From the NCBI GenBank assembly GCA_030148365.1, contig JASBTO010000137.1, positions 1 to 21,692 of the forward strand: a stretch of 21,692 nucleotides of DNA. The letters run 5' to 3'. Within the stretch, counting starts at the first letter, position 1. Each line of letters starts with the position of its first letter. The translations under genes and the position numbers were made by a program. The stretch is from Kangiellaceae bacterium (GTDB lineage Bacteria; Pseudomonadota; Gammaproteobacteria; Enterobacterales; Kangiellaceae). Below the pieces are notes generated by a model. The model was not told the origin of the DNA. It worked only from the letters and a program-made list of their open reading frames with translations, and searched no databases. This document shows positions 16,901-21,692 of the stretch, in pieces.

Positions 16901-19900
16901 CGCATCAGCGGGCTGCCAGTTATCCATACCCGCCAGTAATTCTTCATCAACTACGAGAGTCTGGTTGGCAACCAGTCGGCTCAGCAGATCCTGACCATGA
17001 GCGACACTGCTATTGAGCAGTTGCCAGTAGGCCTGTGGCTCGGCACCCAGTTCCTGTTGATCCGCGAATTGATACAAGGCGGCCAACAGGTTTTCCATCT
17101 CCTCGAGATGCAGGTGATCCGCTTTCTGGGCAAGGCTTCTGATGGTGCTTGCCTGACTGCGGATGGCGGCAAGACGGACATCGTCTGACTCGTCGATTGC
17201 CGAAATTTCCGCCAGAGCATCAAGTATCTGGCCGGTAGCCTCCAGGAACGGCAGCAAATCCGATGCGTCCCTTGCAGACTCGTCGACGTGGCTGATCGGC
17301 GCTTCATGCAGCAATTTCTGCCGCTGATCGAGAACCCTGCTCAAATGCGCGAAGCGCGCATCCAGCTCTGCCGCCGGCATGGGCTGCTCCGACACGGCAT
17401 CGCGTAAATAGAACTGGGTCTCGCCCAGCATTTGCATGTCCTGCTCGTCGGCAAGCTGATGACGGGCCTTGAGTTCCTGGAAATAGTTTTCCATCGGCGA
17501 GATCAATTCTGCGACCTGCTCGAAGCGCGCGGTCCGGGCCGCACCTTTTAGGGTATGCAATGAGCGCAGCAACTGGTCGGACACCGAACAGCGGGTGATA
17601 CCCTGTCCGAGTTGCTGGGCGAAAATTTCCAGAGTCGAAATATGACCTTCGGCTTCGGTGCGGAATATCTCCAGCATCTCCGGGGCAAGTTCCCAGACGG
17701 CCTCGTCTTCGACTTCCGGGGTGCCGGATTCTTCAAGTGCTGCATCGAAAGATTCTGCTTTTGCTTGTGTCTCCGAAGTCGCGCCGGTTTGCAACGCGCT
17801 GACATCTTCACCGCGGCTGACTGCCTCAGCTCGCGCTACCAACTCGGCCGGCATTGTCGAGCGTTGCCCTTCGGCAAACTCGGTAACCAGTTGCGGCAGG
17901 ATTGCGACCGTGTCGACAACACAGGATTCCAGATCGGCGCCCTGGTCAATCGCACCTTCAAGCAGACGGTTGAGCATGTTTTCAATCGCCCAGCCGGTCT
18001 CGCCAATAACTTTGGCGCCCACCATGCGGCCACTGCCTTTCAGGGTGTGGAACGCTCGGCGGACACTGGCGAGAGCTTCACCACTGTCTTCGCCACGACG
18101 CCATTTCGGCAACTCTTCGTTGAGCGTTTCAAGGACTTCGTTGACTTCCTCGACAAAGATTTCCCGGATTTCATCGTCCACTTCCGGCTCGTCCTCTACC
18201 TCGACTTCCCGGGTAGACTCGACCGCCGGTTGCTCCTCGGTATTGGCTACCTGGTCTTCTGCCTCGATTACCGCCTCTTCTGCCTCGGCGTCCGGCATTT
18301 CAGTTTGGCTGTCGGAGACAGGTGCTTCTGCCTCGGCATTGCTGTCGGCATCTTCCTGCTCGCCGGAGGAGGCTTCGTCGGGCAGTGAGTTGTAAAGTTC
18401 AACGATACTTTCTTCCGCCCGAACCATGACCGACGGCAAACCGGAGAGTTCGCTGGTCTGCATACCCTCGAGATAATAATCGATACTGCTGATAGCATCC
18501 GCCAGCAGGATCTGCTGTGAGTCGGACAATGCCCAGGGGCCACTGAGCAGCTGCTCCTTGAATTTGCAGAGCTCGCCGACGGTCAGGGCCAGACGGTCAA
18601 ACCCGATAAACTTCAGTCCCCTCTCCATTTCCCGCAATTGCTCCGGCAACTCACTGATAGCGCCGTCGGCATCCCGGGTTCGGTAGTAATCGCTGACTAC
18701 TTCCTTGATGTGTTGCAGCTTGTTGCGACATTCACGCACAAACTGATACTTGGCATCTTTGAGTTGCGGGAGCTCCCGCTCGCCGTCGTCTTCCTGACTG
18801 ATCCGGCCGGGCTTCATGTCATCGAGTACGGCTTCGATTTCGAGCAGCGCCTGGGCGACACCCAACATGACTTCTTCCGGTTCCAGGTTATCGTCGCGGA
18901 TACTCCGGAGTTCGCCAATCTGGGCAAGCACCATTTGCCGCTCGCGTCCAAGGCCCAGCATCACCAGCGTATCGGCGAGACGTTGCAGAGAGACGGCAAG
19001 CTCCTCGACTGATTCCGCTTCGGTGGCACCGGAACGAAGGTGGATATCCAGAGAGTCCTTGATACCCGCAATTTCTTCCTTGAGCGCAACCACGACCAGT
19101 CTGACGCTTTCCGCATCCGGACCTTTCAGCGCTTGTCGCTCAACTTCCAGTTCCTTGTCCGTCGGCAGAGAGTCCACCAGACCGAAACCGTTTCTGATTT
19201 GCTTGACCAACGGTGCCTCGGATTCGGACTTGGCAACGTAATACAGCAGATTTTTCAACAAGTCTTCGCGAACACCGTCATCGATTTCTTCGCCCTTGGA
19301 GAGCGTGCGCATGAGGCGATCAATCTGGCCCAGCAGACCCTGCACGGCCACGTTTTTGTACTGCTCTTCCTCATCAAGCGTGCTGACGAAACCTTCCGCG
19401 ACCCACCACAGGCGGGACAAAGCTTTGTCGTCGGTAAAAAATCGGAGCTTTACAACCGCCTGGCGGATCTGGTCGACACCTGCCATGCCATCGTCGCTGC
19501 GCAGTAACTGCACCAGACCCTGCTGGTACTGCTGGCGAATATGCTTGAGCTGGGGCTTTTCATCCGAAGCGCCGAGCAGGGGTTCGAGGGCCGGTGTTTC
19601 CACACCTTCCGTGCGCGGTGTAAAGATAGTACCGGCGGACAACAAATCTTCTTTCCGACAGGTGCGAAGATCATTGAGGATGGGCAGCAGGAGCATGGGC
19701 TGCTCGGCGGCACCACTGCCGTATCGGGCAAGATAACTCTGGAATTGCTGGATGGCGGAGAGCAGAACCTCAAAGCTTTGCTCACGGGAAATGACTTCGT
19801 CTTCGCCAAGGGCGGTTGCGACTGCCTCCATTTCTTCAGCGAGCATGGCGGCCGCGTAAAACTCGAGCATCTGCATAGTGCCGGCAACCTGGTGCAGACA

Positions 19901-20038
19901 ATTTACGCAAAAATGAATTTGAGTTACGTCCGCTTCGTTTTCTGCAAAGGACTTGATCGCATTTTGCGCCTGCGACAGGGTTTGCTCGACTTCAGACTTC
20001 ACCCAGTTAAGGGCGACTTTATCGTGATTTTCGGCCAT
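13892..20038 (-). CDS. chpA: ChpA/PilL-type hybrid histidine kinase of the Pil-Chp system
   Basis: A 2048-residue CheA-family hybrid kinase that controls twitching motility and pilus-linked signalling. A degenerate N-terminal region carries an HPt-like LHQVAG with H49. Three canonical HPt domains follow, with phosphorylatable H664, H828 and H1163 in HTLKG. A fifth module reads ELHKGAEF, with Glu1308 at the His position. Acidic linkers lie at about 555-625 and 1045-1120. The kinase core has the N box RNAIDHG (1624-1630), G1 DDGRGID (1665-1671), GFST (1704-1707) and G2 GRGVGMD (1716-1722), then a CheW-like domain (about 1755-1890) and a receiver (1917-2035) with D1967 and K2019. Pseudomonas aeruginosa ChpA is longer (about 2470 residues), so fewer transfer modules are present here. 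GGAG lies six bases before the ATG. It follows pilK by 27 bases. Confidence 0.96.
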   Translation of the reverse strand: MAENHDKVALNWVKSEVEQTLSQAQNAIKSFAENEADVTQIHFCVNCLHQVAGTMQMLEFYAAAMLAEEMEAVATALGEDEVISREQSFEVLLSAIQQFQSYLARYGSGAAEQPMLLLPILNDLRTCRKEDLLSAGTIFTPRTEGVETPALEPLLGASDEKPQLKHIRQQYQQGLVQLLRSDDGMAGVDQIRQAVVKLRFFTDDKALSRLWWVAEGFVSTLDEEEQYKNVAVQGLLGQIDRLMRTLSKGEEIDDGVREDLLKNLLYYVAKSESEAPLVKQIRNGFGLVDSLPTDKELEVERQALKGPDAESVRLVVVALKEEIAGIKDSLDIHLRSGATEAESVEELAVSLQRLADTLVMLGLGRERQMVLAQIGELRSIRDDNLEPEEVMLGVAQALLEIEAVLDDMKPGRISQEDDGERELPQLKDAKYQFVRECRNKLQHIKEVVSDYYRTRDADGAISELPEQLREMERGLKFIGFDRLALTVGELCKFKEQLLSGPWALSDSQQILLADAISSIDYYLEGMQTSELSGLPSVMVRAEESIVELYNSLPDEASSGEQEDADSNAEAEAPVSDSQTEMPDAEAEEAVIEAEDQVANTEEQPAVESTREVEVEDEPEVDDEIREIFVEEVNEVLETLNEELPKWRRGEDSGEALASVRRAFHTLKGSGRMVGAKVIGETGWAIENMLNRLLEGAIDQGADLESCVVDTVAILPQLVTEFAEGQRSTMPAELVARAEAVSRGEDVSALQTGATSETQAKAESFDAALEESGTPEVEDEAVWELAPEMLEIFRTEAEGHISTLEIFAQQLGQGITRCSVSDQLLRSLHTLKGAARTARFEQVAELISPMENYFQELKARHQLADEQDMQMLGETQFYLRDAVSEQPMPAAELDARFAHLSRVLDQRQKLLHEAPISHVDESARDASDLLPFLEATGQILDALAEISAIDESDDVRLAAIRSQASTIRSLAQKADHLHLEEMENLLAALYQFADQQELGAEPQAYWQLLNSSVAHGQDLLSRLVANQTLVVDEELLAGMDNWQPADAVPETAVEETAGEETAVEEQATPEQTAEELAEPAEPGSSEEVMVETDGQAGQDTVEATTETEETEETEETEPSVDEEIVGLFVEEAEELIESDADLMRVWHENPDDLNTVAELQRNLHTLKGSARMAGFGSIGDLAHEMEELYSAIAHKMLDATPDAIALAERAQDRLLEMFAHYRDPEKMPDGNALIEELQAYIHDSRDTVEAGEAEPVIDTSKQIEDHESLDIFLAEGQDILAEMKAGMAVLVEDHQHEESLRELARQMQELHKGAEFAGLESLATLATKMQHLLTRIADQPELVTEELIGLTQTGISEVSGILDEAAEVRTQSVPEQFLRQLDDAEDELDKATAAIAGAAKEEKTVHEGMVPVNVVPFIRRKGEKDAEDSQETRQDSVRIAADVLDGLVNLASEAAVYRARLEQQMGAMSFNIEEMESTVDRLREQLRKLEIETEAQVLYRRETSGLELDDFDPLEMDRYTRQQELARSLSEAASDLINLKDALAVLLSETETITLQQGRAGSELQERLTRTRMVPFSGVESRLRRMVRKISDELGKKVDLKIHAEGEMDRTVLERMVAPMEHMLRNAIDHGIESAEVRKKVGKKETGQVEINLYRRGADVLMEIADDGRGIDLETVRKRAVERELISASHKPTKKEAHRLILQPGFSTAEKVTQISGRGVGMDVVNSEILQLGGQLDIDSELGEGSRFSIRLPFTVTANQALMVKIKGEIYALPLTAIAGVSRLAPDEITEIYEDSEKRVPYAGQDYQLRYLGQLLDRNSGVFINQTASHLPVLFLQGKERLVAVQVDELLGSREIVVKSIGRQLATVPGLTGATILGDGSVVLILDMPTLSQRFEDSVEDTGEKVQEVSQPEISLVPTVMVVDDSITVRKVTARLLQRNGYQVMTAKDGVDAVTQLHDRIPDIMLLDIEMPRMDGFELATVVRHDEKYADLPIIMITSRTGQKHRDRAESIGVDRYLGKPFDEEGLLESIEELLSAEKNAGAAGNASA
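16692..16727. repeat. Four-copy 9-bp tandem repeat inside chpA
   Basis: TCTGTCTCT is repeated four times without interruption. On the coding minus strand it encodes Thr-Glu-Glu steps inside the acidic linker before the third canonical HPt domain. Because the unit is nine bases, gain or loss of copies changes linker length without breaking the frame. Confidence 0.95.
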
Positions 20039-20065
20039 GCCTGCTCCACATACTTTCGTTCGTTA

Positions 20066-20929
20066 TCAGACTCTTCGCTGATACGCCAGACAGTATTTAT
20101 CATCGACTCTTACAAGATCCGGGTGTTTCCAGTCGGTAACTTCCCCCGGCCCCAATACCAGAATGCCTTCAGGCAGTAATCTCGCTACCAGCTCATCCAG
20201 AATTTTTACACGGGTCTGAGGCTGGAAATATATCAATACGTTCTGACAAAAAATAATATCGTAATTATGTCTGGGCGCTTGCCTGAGTTCCTTCAGATTT
20301 CCGCGGACAAAGCAGGTTCGTTTCCGAAACTCTTCTTTAATCCGGTACTCGCTGTCGGACACCTTCTCAAAACATTCGCTTACCAGTCTCGGCGCCAGGG
20401 CGCTGAGTTTGCGCGCTTCAAACACCCCCTCTCGAGCCTGCTGTAATGCCGGCAGGCTGATATCCAGTCCGGTGACTCCGTAGTAAAAACCCAAACCGGC
20501 TCTGCGGAGCTCTTGTTTGTCCAGGTTTTCCAGAATCAGGGCGAGGCTGTAGGCTTCTTCGCCGGTTGAGCAACCCACGCTCCAGACCTGGATCTTGCAG
20601 TCGCTTTCGCGCTTCAGGGCTTCGGAAATCCTGGCTTCGGAAAATCTTTTGACCAGGTCAAAAGAGGGCCCGTGCCGGACAAAACTGGTTTCATGGACCG
20701 TCAGGTGATCGATCAGGTAAAACCATTCCAAAGAACCCCAGGCACCATTTTGCAACTTGTTGTAGTAGCTGGCGTAATCCGCCAGCTTGTGCGCTCTTAT
20801 TCTTCGCAGCAGACTGGTCTGCAGAAAAGTCTTTCGGTGCTCCGGGATCCAGATCCCGGAGTATTTCTGGATCAGTTTCTGCCACCGGCCAAACTCTTCG
20901 CCGGGCAAATCCGGCAGCCGGCTCAGCAT
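20066..20929 (-). CDS. pilK: CheR-type methyltransferase of the Pil-Chp system
   Basis: PilK is the CheR homologue of the Pil-Chp pathway and transfers methyl groups from SAM to glutamates of the receptor PilJ. The 287-residue protein is normal length. The N-terminal helical domain runs to about residue 75. HETSFVRH (79-86) corresponds to the CheR T-x-F-F-R loop. The SAM-binding fold has WSVGCSTGEEAYS (116-128), GLDIS (154-158) and the DIIFCQNVLIYF strand (224-235), in which CheR usually has Arg-Asn-Val. The ATG at 20929 has GAGG about 12 bases upstream, a long spacing, but no better start is visible. It lies 20 bases after pilJ and 27 before chpA, clearly in one operon. Confidence 0.94.
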   Translation of the reverse strand: MLSRLPDLPGEEFGRWQKLIQKYSGIWIPEHRKTFLQTSLLRRIRAHKLADYASYYNKLQNGAWGSLEWFYLIDHLTVHETSFVRHGPSFDLVKRFSEARISEALKRESDCKIQVWSVGCSTGEEAYSLALILENLDKQELRRAGLGFYYGVTGLDISLPALQQAREGVFEARKLSALAPRLVSECFEKVSDSEYRIKEEFRKRTCFVRGNLKELRQAPRHNYDIIFCQNVLIYFQPQTRVKILDELVARLLPEGILVLGPGEVTDWKHPDLVRVDDKYCLAYQRRV

Positions 20930-20949
20930 AATGTCACTGCCTCAATGAG

Positions 20950-21692
20950 TTACACCGCTTCGCGACGTAACTCCTCCCCCATCTCTTCGTAATAGTCATC
21001 GGCTTCAACCGCGCCCTTGTCTTCGTTGGACAGCTTGAATCCGGCAACAGTCTGGCGCAGTTCTTCCGCCAACTCGGCCATCTTGCCAATCGCCTGTGCG
21101 GTCTCTTCAGTACCTTCCGACGTCTGGCTGGTAATTTCCTGAATGACGTTCATCGTATTGGAAACATGACCCGCGGAAGCCGCTTGCTGACGTGCCGCGT
21201 TGGAGATGTTCTGAATCAGGTCCGCGAGATGGGTTGATACGTGCTCAATCTCTTCCAGGGCAACACCCGCATCCTGGGTCAGGGCAGCACCCCGGACCAC
21301 TTCGGTGGTGGTGTCTTCCATCGAGATGACCGCTTCGTTGGTATCGGTCTGAATGGTTTTGACCAGCGCTTCAATCTGCTTGGTCGCGTTACCGGAACGC
21401 TCCGCGAGGCGCTGAACCTCATCCGCAACAACCGCGAAACCTCGACCGGCTTCGCCGGCGGCCGACGCCTGAATAGCCGCGTTCAGAGCGAGAATGTTGG
21501 TCTGATCGGAGATGTCGTTAATCAGGGATACGATGTTACCGATTTCCTGGGATGATTCACCGAGACGCTTGATTCGCTTGGAGGTTTCCTGGATCTGCTC
21601 ACGAATAGTGTCCATACCGCTAATGGTATTTCTCACTACCGCGCCGCCTTTCTTGGCGATCTCTACCGATTTTTCCGCAACCTGGGAGGACT
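20950..21692 (-). CDS. pilJ: Type IV pilus chemoreceptor PilJ, C-terminal part
   Basis: The last 246 residues of a methyl-accepting chemoreceptor; the N-terminus, with periplasmic and membrane parts, lies off the right edge. The frame is open to the last base, so the GTG at 21634-21636 is not the start. The hairpin tip reads IVSLINDISDQTNILALNAA, followed by GEAGRGFAVVADEVQRLAER, the universal receptor signature. The segment after it (ALVKTIQTDTNEAVISME, GVALEEIEHVS, ISNAARQQAASAGHVSNTMN) matches PilJ of Pseudomonas closely as I recall it. The protein ends GFKL plus an acidic tail of about 30 residues. PilJ passes pilus and surface signals to ChpA via CheW-type adaptors. It is first in view of the pilJ-pilK-chpA-chpB-chpC operon. 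Confidence 0.95.
   Translation of the reverse strand, partial: SSQVAEKSVEIAKKGGAVVRNTISGMDTIREQIQETSKRIKRLGESSQEIGNIVSLINDISDQTNILALNAAIQASAAGEAGRGFAVVADEVQRLAERSGNATKQIEALVKTIQTDTNEAVISMEDTTTEVVRGAALTQDAGVALEEIEHVSTHLADLIQNISNAARQQAASAGHVSNTMNVIQEITSQTSEGTEETAQAIGKMAELAEELRQTVAGFKLSNEDKGAVEADDYYEEMGEELRREAV

Noticed and set aside
20950..21636. A complete 228-residue receptor starting at GTG 21636
   Set aside because: The frame continues open to the window edge with receptor-like coiled-coil sequence, so this is the C-terminal part of a longer PilJ.

Overview
This window is a dense, ordinary-looking piece of chromosome from a gammaproteobacterium, probably near the Pseudomonas/Cellvibrio/Marinobacter side of the class. 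The evidence is the ubiquinone hydroxylase Coq7, a bioA-rsmE pair next to a Pil-Chp type IV pilus chemosensory cluster, and a PilJ tail that closely resembles the Pseudomonas protein. From memory, the Pseudomonas aeruginosa chromosome has the same neighbourhood (pilGHIJK-chpABC..., then rsmE and bioA). The assignment rests on recalled family features, not on a search. No mobile element, CRISPR array, tRNA or rRNA was seen.

Layout. Bases 1-2856, minus strand: a Ycf46-like AAA ATPase, a YibF-like glutathione S-transferase and a TPR protein that runs off the left edge. Bases 2857-6386, plus strand: coq7, then metK-ahcY, which make S-adenosylmethionine and clear S-adenosylhomocysteine. Bases 6617-7617: a small DUF3224 protein (plus) and a family-4-like uracil-DNA glycosylase (minus) that meet tail to tail on a shared CTAG. 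Bases 7916-12605, plus strand: an exported S9 peptidase, a GNAT acetyltransferase, bioA and rsmE, each overlapping the next by 1, 8 and 11 bases. Bases 12758-21692, minus strand: chpC, chpB, chpA, pilK and the 3' end of pilJ.

How the genes work together. The Pil-Chp genes form one signalling pathway controlling type IV pilus twitching and surface sensing. PilJ is the receptor, PilK and ChpB methylate and demethylate it, ChpC is a CheW-type adaptor, and ChpA is a large hybrid kinase. pilG, pilH and pilI would be expected just beyond the right edge. MetK and AhcY support the SAM users nearby (BioA uses SAM as amino donor, RsmE and PilK as methyl donor), although this grouping may be coincidence.

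I found no clearly new system. The points most worth a second look are: a ChpB with no receiver domain; a four-copy 9-bp tandem repeat inside chpA; a substituted HPt-like module in ChpA; an altered motif A in a putative Fe-S uracil-DNA glycosylase; and a palindrome over the likely metK promoter.
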